From positions 1 to 9,612 of the forward strand of contig JAFZFL010000236.1 of the NCBI GenBank assembly GCA_017555925.1: a stretch of DNA of 9,612 nt, in the 5' to 3' direction. Shown piece by piece: positions 1 through 7,635 of the stretch. The notes beneath the pieces are model-generated. The model saw nothing but the letters and a program-made list of their open reading frames with translations, did no database searches and was not told the DNA's origin. Source of the stretch: Bacteroidales bacterium. GTDB lineage: Bacteria > Bacteroidota > Bacteroidia > Bacteroidales > UBA932. The translations under genes were made by a program, and so were the position numbers. How positions within the stretch are numbered: the stretch's first letter is position 1; the number at the start of each line of letters is the position of its first letter.

Positions 1-501
1 AACTTCACAACAACCATAGGCGAACCTCTAAGCCTTATGCAGGCATTCATTGGAACAATGCCAGGTTCAATTGGTGAGACCTCAACAATAGCAATCCTTA
101 TTGGTGCAGTTATCCTCATCTGGACAGGCGTTGCAAGCTGGAAAATTATGGTTTCTTGCGTTGCAGGTGCTCTTGGAGCAGGTTTCCTTATCAATGGATT
201 TGCAGAGGCTGGCACTTTTGCCGCTGTCCCTGCATATTGGCATCTTGTATTGGGCGGTTTTGCATTTGGAGCAGTTTTCATGGCAACCGACCCTGTAACC
301 TCTGCACAAACAGAGAAAGGCAAATGGATCTATGGCTTCCTTGTTGGAGTATTGGCTGTAATCATCCGTCTGTTCAACCCTGGTTACCCAGAGGGAATGA
401 TGCTTGCCATCCTGCTTATGAACACATTTGCACCGCTAATTGACTACTATGTAGTTGAGGGCAACATAAAGAAGAGAATCAAAAGATCAGTAACAAAATA
501 A
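1..501 (+). CDS. nqrB: Na+-translocating NADH:quinone reductase subunit B (C-terminal part)
   Basis: The reading frame is open from the first base, so the N-terminal half is outside the window and 166 codons remain. NqrB is the large integral membrane subunit of Na+-NQR; it carries a covalently bound FMN and contributes to the sodium and quinone sites in the cytoplasmic membrane. Visible family signatures are GSIGETST near the start of the fragment, FMATDPVTSA in the middle and the NPGYPEGMM segment near the end. Four or five hydrophobic helices are separated by short loops, and the tail is basic (KKRIKR). The threonine that is flavinylated in this family lies upstream of GSIGETS and is not in view. 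Only 11 nt separate the stop from nqrC, so it is cotranscribed with the genes that follow. RnfD is the nearest alternative, but the neighbours (nqrC to nqrF with an FAD/NADH subunit) settle it as NqrB. Confidence 0.96.
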   Translation, partial: NFTTTIGEPLSLMQAFIGTMPGSIGETSTIAILIGAVILIWTGVASWKIMVSCVAGALGAGFLINGFAEAGTFAAVPAYWHLVLGGFAFGAVFMATDPVTSAQTEKGKWIYGFLVGVLAVIIRLFNPGYPEGMMLAILLMNTFAPLIDYYVVEGNIKKRIKRSVTK

Positions 502-512
502 GCAACACAGAA

Positions 513-1328
513 ATGGATACAAATAAAAATTCATATACTATCATTTACTCAATCGTAATGGTTGTGGTAGTTGCTGCCGTACTTGCTTTTGTCTCTTTAA
601 GCCTAAAAGACAAGCAGAACGAGAACGTTAGCAACGAGAAAAAACAGTACCTTCTTGCCAGTGTGGGACTTGGTGCTGATGCAGACTTTAATCAAGTAAT
701 AAAAGAAGCTATTGTTGTAGACGGCAACGGAAACGTTGTAAACACAGCTACTTCAGACATAGCAAACAGCGAGGCTTTCAATATAAGCACATCTGAGCAG
801 ACTGCAAAGATCAAGGCTATGGAAACACTTGCTCCTGCCGATCAGGAGGCTGCAAGAGCAGAATTGAGACTTCCTGTATTTATAGCAGATCTTCCCGACG
901 GATCTCAGGCTTACATCTTCTCTGCATACGGTGCAGGTCTATGGGGCCCTATCTGGGGATGGATTTCACTAAAAACAGACTTGAACACTATTGCCGGTGT
1001 AAAATTTGACCACAGCGGCGAGACTCCAGGTTTGGGTGCAGAGATTGCAACTCCTGTCTTCTCAAGTCAGTTTACAGGTAAAGAGATCTTTGATAATGGA
1101 GAATTCACCTCAATTGCAATTGTAAAAGGTGGAGCCAAAGAGGGTAGCCTTAACGAGGTTGACGCCATTTCTGGCGGTACAATTACAAGTAAGGCTCTTG
1201 ATGCATCTATCCGCATGTGGTTTGAGGCATACCTTCCTTATCTTGAGTCTCTTCACAAATTAGCAGCAACTCCAATGCCTCTTGAGGGCGAAGTTGTAGC
1301 AACAGAAGAAGTTGTTGAAAACAAATAA
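513..1328 (+). CDS. nqrC: Na+-NQR subunit C (FMN-carrying)
   Basis: 271 residues. One N-terminal transmembrane helix (about residues 8-30) anchors a soluble FMN-binding domain on the outer face of the membrane. The flavinylation motif is DAISGGTITS, in which Thr223 (codon at 1179-1181) should carry FMN through a phosphoester bond made by the flavin transferase ApbE (known for the family). The usual motif is SGAT; here it reads SGGT. The block GLWGPIWGW (about 142-150) and the HSGETPGLGAEI segment (about 167-178) are also typical of NqrC. The C-terminal 20 residues are Glu/Val-rich and look disordered. The ATG at 513 is 11 nt after nqrB, starts directly into the anchor helix, and lacks a clear Shine-Dalgarno sequence, as is common in Bacteroidota. 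RnfG shares the fold, but operon context points to NqrC. Confidence 0.97.
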   Translation: MDTNKNSYTIIYSIVMVVVVAAVLAFVSLSLKDKQNENVSNEKKQYLLASVGLGADADFNQVIKEAIVVDGNGNVVNTATSDIANSEAFNISTSEQTAKIKAMETLAPADQEAARAELRLPVFIADLPDGSQAYIFSAYGAGLWGPIWGWISLKTDLNTIAGVKFDHSGETPGLGAEIATPVFSSQFTGKEIFDNGEFTSIAIVKGGAKEGSLNEVDAISGGTITSKALDASIRMWFEAYLPYLESLHKLAATPMPLEGEVVATEEVVENK

Positions 1329-1340
1329 ATTGTTACAGTA

Positions 1341-1961
1341 ATGGATAAAAGTATTATTACAAACCCTATTTTAAAGAACAACCCTGTAACCGTATTGGTT
1401 TTGGGTATCTGTTCAGCTTTGGCTGTAACTGTAAAGTTGGAGCCTGCGTGTGTAATGGCGATATCTGTAACTGCTGTAACAGGTTTCTCCAGTCTTATTG
1501 CATCACTGCTCAGAAATACAATTCCTAACAGAATCCGTATTATTGTACAGCTGGTGATTGTAGCACTTCTTGTAATTCTTGTAGACCAGATTCTTAAAGC
1601 ATATGCATACGATGTAAGCAAACAGCTGTCGGTATATGTTGGTCTGATTATTACAAACTGTATTATCATGGGTAGAATTGAGGCCTACGCTCTTGGAAAC
1701 AAACCACTTCCTTCACTTATTGACGGTTTGGCAAACGGTGCGGGTTACGGTCTTATCCTGATTGCCATTGCGTTCATTAGAGAGTTGTTCGGTTCAGGCA
1801 CATTGTTCGGTATCCAGATTATTCCATCAAGCTGGTATTTGGCAGAGGGTGGCTGGTATCTTAACAACGGCTTGTTCATTATGCCTCCTATGGCACTTAT
1901 TATTACAGGTTGTTTCATCTGGCTACAGAGAAGCTTCCAGAAAGATGAAGTTAAGAAATAA
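1341..1961 (+). CDS. nqrD: Na+-NQR subunit D
   Basis: 206 residues, the usual NqrD length, and almost entirely hydrophobic with about six transmembrane helices. NqrD and NqrE are related, inverted membrane subunits that together hold an intramembrane 2Fe-2S cluster relaying electrons from NqrF to the FMN of NqrC. The two cysteines expected to bind it are visible: Cys24 in [10 protein letters not shown] and Cys107 in [12 protein letters not shown]. The start at 1341 lies 12 nt after nqrC and leads into the conserved [10 protein letters not shown]-terminus, which supports this choice. The end KDEVKK is a short cytoplasmic tail. The gap to nqrE is 15 nt. RnfE is the closest relative, but the surrounding genes are nqr genes. 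Confidence 0.97.
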   Translation: MDKSIITNPILKNNPVTVLVLGICSALAVTVKLEPACVMAISVTAVTGFSSLIASLLRNTIPNRIRIIVQLVIVALLVILVDQILKAYAYDVSKQLSVYVGLIITNCIIMGRIEAYALGNKPLPSLIDGLANGAGYGLILIAIAFIRELFGSGTLFGIQIIPSSWYLAEGGWYLNNGLFIMPPMALIITGCFIWLQRSFQKDEVKK

Positions 1962-1976
1962 TAAACACATTCAGTT

Positions 1977-2594
1977 ATGCAAGATTTAATTAGTTTATTC
2001 GTCAAGTCCATCTTTGTGGACAATATGATATTTGCCTATTTCTTGGGAATGTGTTCATTCTTGGCAGTATCTAAAAATGTGAAAACAGCAGTAGGTTTGG
2101 GTGCCGCTGTTATCTTCGTGCTTGGAGTAACAGTCCCACTTAACTACTTGCTTAATGAGTACGTACTTAAAGCCGGTGCTTTATCATGGATGGGGCCTGA
2201 GTATGCCAATATAGATTTGAGCTTCCTTAGCTTCATTATCTTTATTGCAGTTATTGCAGCATTTGTACAGCTTGTTGAGATGGTTGTTGAGAAATTTGCA
2301 CCTGCACTATACTCACAACTTGGTATCTTCCTTCCTCTAATTGCAGTAAACTGTGCCATCATGGGTGGTTCATTGTTTATGCAACAGAGAGGTTATGAGA
2401 CATTGGCAGAAGCAACAACTTTTGGATTGGGTTCCGGCATAGGTTGGTTTCTTGCTATTGTTGCTCTTGCTGCAATCAGAGAGAAGCTTGCTTACTCAAA
2501 TGTTCCAGCCCCTCTAAAAGGTCTTGGTATTACATTTATTATTGTAGGTCTTATGGGTATTGCATTCATGGGATTTATGGGTATTCAACTATAA
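1977..2594 (+). CDS. nqrE: Na+-NQR subunit E
   Basis: 205 residues, slightly longer than the ~198 residues of the well-studied Vibrio protein. About six transmembrane helices. It partners NqrD around the intramembrane 2Fe-2S centre; the ligand cysteines are Cys26 ([13 protein letters not shown]) and Cys126 ([13 protein letters not shown]). The first position equals that reported for Vibrio NqrE, while the second is shifted by six residues, consistent with an insertion in the periplasmic loop around residues 60-80 ([17 protein letters not shown]). The N-terminus ([20 protein letters not shown]) is typical, so the ATG at 1977 is well supported. It follows nqrD by 15 nt and precedes nqrF by 21 nt. 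Confidence 0.97.
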   Translation: MQDLISLFVKSIFVDNMIFAYFLGMCSFLAVSKNVKTAVGLGAAVIFVLGVTVPLNYLLNEYVLKAGALSWMGPEYANIDLSFLSFIIFIAVIAAFVQLVEMVVEKFAPALYSQLGIFLPLIAVNCAIMGGSLFMQQRGYETLAEATTFGLGSGIGWFLAIVALAAIREKLAYSNVPAPLKGLGITFIIVGLMGIAFMGFMGIQL

Positions 2595-2615
2595 TCATCA
2601 AAAAAGGTATAAGAT

Positions 2616-3875
2616 ATGACTCAGATTATTATAATTTCAGTAGTGGCCTTTTTGGTGGTAACCCTAATTCTTGTGGGTCTATTGCTATTTGCAAAGGCTA
2701 AACTAACACCAAGCGGTGTTGTAAAAATTGATATCAATAATGGCTCAAAAGTATTGGAAGTTGCTCCTGGCGGATCGCTTCTTTCAACACTTGGCAACGA
2801 GAAGATATTCCTTCCATCGGCTTGTGGTGGTAAAGGTAGCTGCGGACAGTGCAAATGTAGAGTTCTTGAGGGTGGCGGAACCATTCTTCCTACAGAGGTT
2901 GGTTTCTTCAACAGAAAACAGATTCTCAATAACTGGAGACTTGGCTGTCAGGTTAAAGTAAAAGAGGATTTGAAAATTGAGGTTCCAGAGAGTGCTCTTA
3001 GCGTCAAAAAATGGGAGTGCGAGGTTATCTCCAACAATAACGTTGCAACATTCATCAAAGAGTTCTGCGTTAAAATCCCTGATGGAGAGACTCTTAACTA
3101 CCGTTCTGGCGGATACATACAGGTTGATGTTCCAGCCATGACCGTAGATTATAAAGACATTGATGTAGACGAGCAATTCCGCGAAGATTGGGAGAAGATG
3201 GGTGTATTCAACCTTAAGATGGTTAACCCTACTCCTACCCTTAGAGCTTACTCAATGGCCACTTACCCAGCAGAGGGCAACATCATCAAATTGAACGTAC
3301 GTATTGCAACACCTCCGTTCGACAGAGCAAAAGGTGGATTTGTAGATGTAAACCCTGGTATCTGCTCATCATACATCTACTCATTGAAACCTGGTGACAA
3401 AGTGATGATTTCAGGTCCTTACGGTGAGTTCTTCATTCCTGACAACTGTCCGGATGATCAGGAGTTTGTATTCATTGGTGGTGGTGCAGGTATGGCTCCT
3501 ATGCGTTCACACATCATGCATCTGTTCAAAACCGAGAAGACAAACAGAAAAGTTAACTTCTTCTACGGCGCACGCAGCTTGAAAGAGGCATTCTATCTCG
3601 AAGACTATGCAGAAATCGAGAAAGATTTCCCTAACTTCAAGTTCCACCTGGCTCTCGACAGACCAGACCCTGAAGCAGATAAAGCAGGTGTTCCTTACGT
3701 TGCAGGATTTGTTCACAACGTATTGTATGAAACATACCTTAAGAACCACGAGGCTCCAGAAGACATCCTTTACTTGATGTGCGGACCTCCTATGATGGCT
3801 CAATCGGTAGTAAATCTGTTGGACAGCCTTGGCGTTGCATCAGAAAACATTCTGTTCGACAACTTTGGCGGTTAA
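2616..3875 (+). CDS. nqrF: Na+-NQR subunit F (NADH dehydrogenase, FAD and 2Fe-2S)
   Basis: 419 residues, electron entry subunit of Na+-NQR. An N-terminal anchor helix (about residues 4-26) is followed by a ferredoxin-like domain with 2Fe-2S ligands Cys70, Cys76, Cys79 and Cys111 (ACGGKGSCGQC and LGCQV). Next comes a ferredoxin-NADP+ reductase-like module: FAD-binding RAYSMATYP at 210-218 (Arg210, Tyr212, Ser213), the segment KGGFVDVNPGICSSYI, the NADH-binding glycine-rich GGGAGMAPMRSH at 288-299, and CGPPMM at 389-394. The cysteine and RxYS positions coincide with those I recall for Vibrio cholerae NqrF, so the protein is full length and collinear. It oxidises NADH in the cytoplasm and passes single electrons to the NqrD/E centre. 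It is the last gene of the operon, with a hairpin terminator beginning 43 nt after the stop. Confidence 0.98.
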   Translation: MTQIIIISVVAFLVVTLILVGLLLFAKAKLTPSGVVKIDINNGSKVLEVAPGGSLLSTLGNEKIFLPSACGGKGSCGQCKCRVLEGGGTILPTEVGFFNRKQILNNWRLGCQVKVKEDLKIEVPESALSVKKWECEVISNNNVATFIKEFCVKIPDGETLNYRSGGYIQVDVPAMTVDYKDIDVDEQFREDWEKMGVFNLKMVNPTPTLRAYSMATYPAEGNIIKLNVRIATPPFDRAKGGFVDVNPGICSSYIYSLKPGDKVMISGPYGEFFIPDNCPDDQEFVFIGGGAGMAPMRSHIMHLFKTEKTNRKVNFFYGARSLKEAFYLEDYAEIEKDFPNFKFHLALDRPDPEADKAGVPYVAGFVHNVLYETYLKNHEAPEDILYLMCGPPMMAQSVVNLLDSLGVASENILFDNFGG

Positions 3876-3918
3876 CAACTGACCCCGTTGGTCAGCCCAA
3901 CAGTCAAGCGATCATATT

Positions 3919-3954
3919 AAAAAAGGGAAACCCATATGGATTTCCCTTTTTTTT
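3919..3954. terminator. Rho-independent terminator after nqrF, possibly bidirectional
   Basis: AAAAAAGGGAAA (3919-3930) pairs with TTTCCCTTTTTT (3941-3952). Inside it, CC (3932-3933) pairs with GG (3938-3939) across one C-A mismatch, closing on an ATAT loop. The right side runs on into eight or more T. The left side is a run of A, so the minus strand also reads a hairpin followed by T. It therefore suits both the nqr operon and the convergent NUDIX gene, whose stop lies about 180 nt away. Confidence 0.85.
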
Positions 3955-4036
3955 GTTTGCCATACCTTGCCAACAGCGCTGGATTCACTGACTCGGCCAC
4001 CGGTTTCGTTGGTTGCACCAGCTGAGACACACAATA

Positions 4037-4076
4037 GGCGACATCCACAAAAAGCAGCCATCCTGTGGAGAACGCC
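4037..4076. repeat. Orphan stem-loop with an inverted DnaA-box-like pair
   Basis: GGCG (4037-4040) and TCCACA (4044-4049) pair with TGTGGA (4064-4069) and CGCC (4073-4076), each separated by 3 unpaired bases, with a 14-nt loop. The 9-mers ACATCCACA (4041-4049) and TGTGGAGAA (4064-4072) are 23 nt apart start to start. This is the same geometry as two pairs at 7849-7932, and the neighbouring bases also resemble those copies (CATCCACAAAAAGC here, TATCCACAGAAAGC there). It sits in the short gene-free stretch between nqrF and the NUDIX gene. No function is established. Confidence 0.6.
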
Positions 4077-4132
4077 TGTCGTAGAGGAGCGATATGAAAA
4101 GGAAAGCTGTCGGGAAGAAAAGGGAAAGAGGA

Positions 4133-4744
4133 TTATATGGAGGCGAAGACCTCTTTTATTGACGGGTAGGTGTTGTTCAGATACTCTCCAAGATCTTCTT
4201 TGGCAACCCATCTTACCTCGTTTATGCCCTCCTCAAGTTGCGGTACAAGATTGCACTCTCCTGAATGTTTCATTTTGTACCAGTAGGTATGCTTAAGAAC
4301 AAACTCCCCGTTCATCCGATATGTATGTCGTGTAATGCAGAGAAGCTCCTTTTGTTCAAGGCCGGATATGCCGCACTCCTCCTCAACTTCGCGCAGTGCT
4401 GTAAGTGCAATATCCTCGCCCTCCTCCTGCTTGCCTTTTGGAAGATCCCAAAAGCCATTTCTGTAAATTAAAAGATACTCACCTCTGCTGTTTTCAACCA
4501 ATCCGCCGGCAGCATTAACCTCCACAAACTGAGAACAAATTGTTTTGAAAGTTGTTTCTATATCTGAAGAATTGGCACATACAACCAGATTGTTCATCTT
4601 GGAAGATTGCTCAAAAAAGAGCGGCAAAGTTGCCAGTTGGGCATTCTCAGCAGCGTTAATATAAATTGAATTGGGATTATTTGTACGACATTCTGCAGAA
4701 TCGCAAATATTTAAGACTCTTTTATTAAAGTATATATTGTACAT
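4133..4744 (-). CDS. NUDIX hydrolase
   Basis: 203 residues, probably cytoplasmic. A perfect Nudix box GX5EX7REUXEEXGU is present at residues 104-126 (GKQEEGE at its start, REVEEECGI at its end); its glutamates bind the catalytic Mg2+ or Mn2+ and the fold cleaves nucleoside diphosphate-linked compounds (known for the family). The preceding strand WDLPKGK and the later VLKHTYWYKMK and EVRWV segments fit the Nudix core. Residues 1-75 form an extra N-terminal region (MYNIYFNKRV...) that I recall in Bacteroidota relatives but cannot assign a function. The substrate cannot be told from sequence. It is divergent from pyrE, with only 44 nt between start codons, so the two share a control region. The ATG at 4744 is the first in frame after the shared palindrome. 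The gene ends facing nqrF. Confidence 0.9.
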   Translation of the reverse strand: MYNIYFNKRVLNICDSAECRTNNPNSIYINAAENAQLATLPLFFEQSSKMNNLVVCANSSDIETTFKTICSQFVEVNAAGGLVENSRGEYLLIYRNGFWDLPKGKQEEGEDIALTALREVEEECGISGLEQKELLCITRHTYRMNGEFVLKHTYWYKMKHSGECNLVPQLEEGINEVRWVAKEDLGEYLNNTYPSIKEVFASI

Positions 4745-4768
4745 AAAACAGGATATTTACTATCTTTG
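4736..4768 (+). promoter_or_regulatory. pyrE promoter (Bacteroidota type)
   Basis: The -7 element TATCTTTG (4761-4768) matches TAnnTTTG. ATTG at 4736-4739 is a near match to the -33 TTTG element, 21 nt upstream. Transcription would begin near 4772-4776, giving a leader of only about 15 nt. No matching CAAA (-33 on the other strand) is visible to the right of the palindrome, so the pyrE direction looks stronger than the NUDIX direction. Confidence 0.65.
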
Positions 4769-4778
4769 TACAAAGATA
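4761..4778. promoter_or_regulatory. Perfect 18-bp palindrome with a -7 box on each strand between the NUDIX gene and pyrE
   Basis: TATCTTTGTACAAAGATA equals its own reverse complement. Each half contains TATCTTTG, matching the Bacteroidota -7 element TAnnTTTG, one copy on each strand (4761-4768 on +, 4778-4771 on -). It lies 10 nt before pyrE and 16 nt before the NUDIX start, so both genes would have very short leaders. Confidence 0.75.
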
Positions 4779-4788
4779 CATTGTTATT

Positions 4789-5421
4789 ATGGAATCATTA
4801 GAAAAAATCGTAGCAAAACAGCTTTTGGATGTCAAGGCTGTTAAATTGAGCCCAGAAAAACCTTTCACATGGGCTTCTGGTTGGAAATCACCAATTTATT
4901 GTGACAATAGAAAAATTCTGTCGTATCCCGCAGCAAGAAAAGTTGTATATGAAGCATTTGTAGAGATTATTAATGAGCGTTTCAAAAACGTTGATGTTAT
5001 TGCAGGTGTGGCAACTGGCGCTATTGCTTACGGAATGATGGTTGCAGAGGTTATGAACAAACCTTTTGTTTATGTAAGACCAAAACCAAAAGATCATGGT
5101 ACAGGTGCACAAATTGAGGGTGATCTTCCAAAAGGCGCAAAAGTAGTGGTTGTAGAGGATCTTATCTCAACAGGAGGAAGTAGCCTTTCAGCTGTTGATG
5201 CTCTTCAGAAAGATGGCGCAATTGTATTGGGTATGGTAGCTATCTTCAGCTACAACTTCATAAAATCACGCAGAGCATTTGAAAATGCAAATGTTGAGTT
5301 GCACACATTGAGCCACTATGAGGCACTATTGGAGCAGGCTCTTGAAGAGAACTACATCAAAGCTGAGGATATTGAGGTTCTTAAGCAATGGAGAATCAAT
5401 CCTGAAACTTGGGGCAAATAG
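4789..5421 (+). CDS. pyrE: Orotate phosphoribosyltransferase
   Basis: 210 residues, the normal length. It joins orotate to PRPP, giving orotidine 5'-monophosphate, the fifth step of de novo pyrimidine synthesis, as a cytoplasmic dimer. The orotate-contact segment FTWASGWKSPIYCDNR is at 26-41. The flexible catalytic loop YVRPKPKDHGTG (95-106) has the expected Lys/His pair, and the PRPP-binding motif VVVVEDLISTGGSS spans 119-132. The first helix starts directly after the ATG at 4789, supporting the start. It leads a probable operon with the SRPBCC gene (6-nt gap) and the rRNA methyltransferase gene (16-nt gap). No pyrimidine attenuator is visible; the leader is too short for one. Confidence 0.97.
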   Translation: MESLEKIVAKQLLDVKAVKLSPEKPFTWASGWKSPIYCDNRKILSYPAARKVVYEAFVEIINERFKNVDVIAGVATGAIAYGMMVAEVMNKPFVYVRPKPKDHGTGAQIEGDLPKGAKVVVVEDLISTGGSSLSAVDALQKDGAIVLGMVAIFSYNFIKSRRAFENANVELHTLSHYEALLEQALEENYIKAEDIEVLKQWRINPETWGK

Positions 5422-5427
5422 TTTAGT

Positions 5428-5898
5428 ATGAGTGCTACAGAAATTAAGGGTAAGCTGGTAACTATAAATGTGCCGGCTTATGCTTTGTATCAGGCTTTCT
5501 CTGATATGCGTAATTTTGTTCACAATCTTCCTCCCGACAAAAAAGAAAAGGTAACGGCAACAGAAGATACCATTGAAGGAGATGTACAGGGAATGAGAAT
5601 GGGAGCAGCCATTGCATCGCGCGTACCCTTTTCATATATAAAACTGAAAGAGTACGGACAGACTCCTATCCAGTTTGAAGTGGGACTCTTCTTCAATGCC
5701 CTTGATATACAGAGAACAGTGTTCCATATTGAAGCAAAGGCAGAGTTGCCGTTCATGATCAAGATGATGATTGGCAACAAACTGCAGGAGGTGATTGACA
5801 AAATTACAGACCAGCTTGCTTTGGCCGCTGAAGGAAAAGTAAAACCTGAAGATTTCAATATGGATAACTTCAACTCCTATATGGCCAACAACAATTAA
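5428..5898 (+). CDS. SRPBCC-fold (START/polyketide-cyclase-like) protein
   Basis: 156 residues, soluble, no signal peptide. The pattern fits the helix-grip fold: an N-terminal strand (VTINVPAYALYQAFSDMRNF, about 11-30) leads into a short helix, followed by antiparallel strands (TIEGDVQGMRMGAAIASRV, FSYIKLKEYGQTPIQFEVGLFF, RTVFHIEAKAELP). A long C-terminal helix follows at about 108-134 (MIKMMIGNKLQEVIDKITDQLALAA). The fold usually binds a hydrophobic ligand, but none can be predicted here and no catalytic residues are evident. It starts 6 nt after pyrE and has no Shine-Dalgarno sequence, suggesting translational coupling. The conserved adjacency to pyrE in Bacteroidales is from memory; a functional link to pyrimidine metabolism is not shown. 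Confidence 0.8.
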   Translation: MSATEIKGKLVTINVPAYALYQAFSDMRNFVHNLPPDKKEKVTATEDTIEGDVQGMRMGAAIASRVPFSYIKLKEYGQTPIQFEVGLFFNALDIQRTVFHIEAKAELPFMIKMMIGNKLQEVIDKITDQLALAAEGKVKPEDFNMDNFNSYMANNN

Positions 5899-5902
5899 GG
5901 AG
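5897..5902 (+). promoter_or_regulatory. Shine-Dalgarno-like AAGGAG overlapping a stop codon
   Basis: The TAA stop of the SRPBCC gene (5896-5898) runs straight into GGAG, making AAGGAG 12 nt before the ATG at 5915. It is the only clear Shine-Dalgarno match among the junctions in this window. The spacing is longer than optimal, so its contribution is uncertain. Confidence 0.4.
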
Positions 5903-5914
5903 CACACAAACCTG

Positions 5915-7519
5915 ATGTCAGAAGAGAAGAGAGATAATGGGCAACAGCCTGTAGAGTTGCCGCAAGAGTTTATAGATATGGCCGGAGCTTCCATAGGAAT
6001 GGAGGCTTTGGCCATTTATTTGGAGCACTTCAACAATACCCTAAACAAAACCGATGAGGGCAACCCTCAAAGCGGTGGCAATACAATTACCAGCATAAGG
6101 ATCAATCCTGCCAAAACCCAGAACCAACACATTAGAGAGAGGTTTGGCCATCTGCTTCAAAATGCAGAGCGGGTACCCTGGTGCAGCAACGGCTACTACC
6201 TGCCCCAACGTCCGCAATTCACTCTTGATCCACTGCTGCATTGCGGCGCATACTATGTGCAGGAGGCTTCATCAATGTATATGGAAAAGGCCTTTGAGGC
6301 AATCTCTTCAAACGAGCCGGAGTTCTTTAATGGAAACATTAAAGTGCTTGACCTTTGCGCGGCACCTGGCGGAAAATCAACCCACATAGCCTCCCTGCTC
6401 AACAGCAATTCACTTCTTGTATCAAATGAGGTAATAAAGAGCCGTGCAGTTATCCTTGCCGACAATATGTCTAAATGGGGAGCAGAAAATGTTGTTGTAA
6501 CAAACAACGACCCGCGCGACTTTAAAACACTCAAGGAGCACTTCAACCTTATAGTAGTGGATGCACCCTGCTCAGGAGAGGGTATGTTCATAAAAGACCC
6601 GGCTGCCATTGGAGAGTGGAGCACAGCAAACGTTGAACTTTGTGCTTCCCGACAGAAACGCATACTGCAAGACATCTGGGGCTCGCTTCAGGAGGGCGGA
6701 TTCCTCATCTACTCAACCTGCACATTCAACCATTTTGAGAATGATGACAATCTGCTGTACATAATAAATGAATTGGGAGCCCAGGTGATAGAAGTTGACT
6801 TCACCGCCATATCAGACAAGGACAGCACCGCCCAAACCTATAGTAGGCAAATCATAAAGACCTCCGCAGGAGGATACCAGTTTGTTCCAGGCCTTGTAAA
6901 GGGAGAGGGACAATATATGGCAGTTGTAAAGAAGATTGATGGAGAGCAAGATAGCCAGAAAAAAGAAGATAAAGAGCAAAAGGGAAGATATGTAGGGAAC
7001 TGGAAAGGCAACAAAAAAGCGCAGAAGGGCAAAGAACAGCAAAACAACAATGGGCTGAAGGGTTTCACATATATGGATGCCCAAAATTACCACTTTTCCC
7101 TTCTGGGTGAAATGGTGAAGGCCTACCCTAAAGAACTTGCAAACGACATAAAATATATTGAGAGTTCATTGCGGGTTATATCTTCGGGCATTGCTGCAGC
7201 CACTGTTAAAGGAAGAGACTTCATTCCTCACGCAGACCTGGCCCTATGTGTATGTTACTCCATATTTATAAATCAAGCTATCGCAAAAGAATTTGCAGAT
7301 GAGGGCACAATAGAGTTTAAAGTGCCGTTTACTGTTGTAGAACTTACACTTGAACAGGCGCTTGCCTTCCTTTCAAAAGATCAGCTCACATTTGAAAACC
7401 AGCCAAACGGATATCTCCTGCTCACATACAAGGGAGTTCCGCTTGGATTTGTAAAAAACCTTGGCAACCGCAGCAACAACCTCTGGCCCCAAGCCCGTAG
7501 AATAAGGATGGCGCATTAA
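5915..7519 (+). CDS. rsmF: RsmF-type 16S rRNA (cytosine-C5) methyltransferase
   Basis: 534 residues; SAM-dependent m5C RNA methyltransferase of the NOL1/NOP2/Sun family. The N-terminal RNA-binding part includes TSIRINPAK (59-67) and YYVQEASSM (113-121). The Rossmann core has motif I VLDLCAAPGGKSTH (144-157), motif IV VVDAPCSGEGMF (214-225) with Cys219, and motif VI YSTCTFNHFEN (266-276) with Cys269, the expected nucleophile. A Lys/Gln/Gly-rich linker (about 340-382) joins a C-terminal domain ending in NRSNNLWPQARRIRM, which resembles the C-terminal region of RsmF/YebU rather than RsmB. At 534 residues it is longer than the E. coli enzyme, partly because of the linker and an N-terminal extension of about 14 residues. 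The exact rRNA target (C1407 in E. coli) is inferred from family. It is the last gene of the pyrE group; no good hairpin-plus-T terminator follows it. Confidence 0.85.
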   Translation: MSEEKRDNGQQPVELPQEFIDMAGASIGMEALAIYLEHFNNTLNKTDEGNPQSGGNTITSIRINPAKTQNQHIRERFGHLLQNAERVPWCSNGYYLPQRPQFTLDPLLHCGAYYVQEASSMYMEKAFEAISSNEPEFFNGNIKVLDLCAAPGGKSTHIASLLNSNSLLVSNEVIKSRAVILADNMSKWGAENVVVTNNDPRDFKTLKEHFNLIVVDAPCSGEGMFIKDPAAIGEWSTANVELCASRQKRILQDIWGSLQEGGFLIYSTCTFNHFENDDNLLYIINELGAQVIEVDFTAISDKDSTAQTYSRQIIKTSAGGYQFVPGLVKGEGQYMAVVKKIDGEQDSQKKEDKEQKGRYVGNWKGNKKAQKGKEQQNNNGLKGFTYMDAQNYHFSLLGEMVKAYPKELANDIKYIESSLRVISSGIAAATVKGRDFIPHADLALCVCYSIFINQAIAKEFADEGTIEFKVPFTVVELTLEQALAFLSKDQLTFENQPNGYLLLTYKGVPLGFVKNLGNRSNNLWPQARRIRMAH

Positions 7520-7635
7520 ACGGAGCAATTGAAAAAAATAGGTGGATTGATTGAATAAATTGTAACTGATAACTGGCAAACGTATCAGATAGCTGCGGAT
7601 GGTAGAGAATTTGGCGCTTATCAAAACTGTCTCGC

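Noticed and set aside
3967..4296. Open frame of 109 codons on the plus strand between nqrF and the NUDIX gene
   Set aside because: Its second half is antisense to the clear NUDIX coding region and the first half has no family resemblance.
6812..7093. Hydrophobic open frame on the minus strand inside rsmF
   Set aside because: It is the antisense of the Lys/Gln-rich linker of the methyltransferase, which yields a Phe/Leu/Ser-rich artefact.
7566..7588. Terminator for the pyrE/rsmF operon
   Set aside because: CTGATA/TATCAG is a 6-bp AT-rich stem with no T-run after it.
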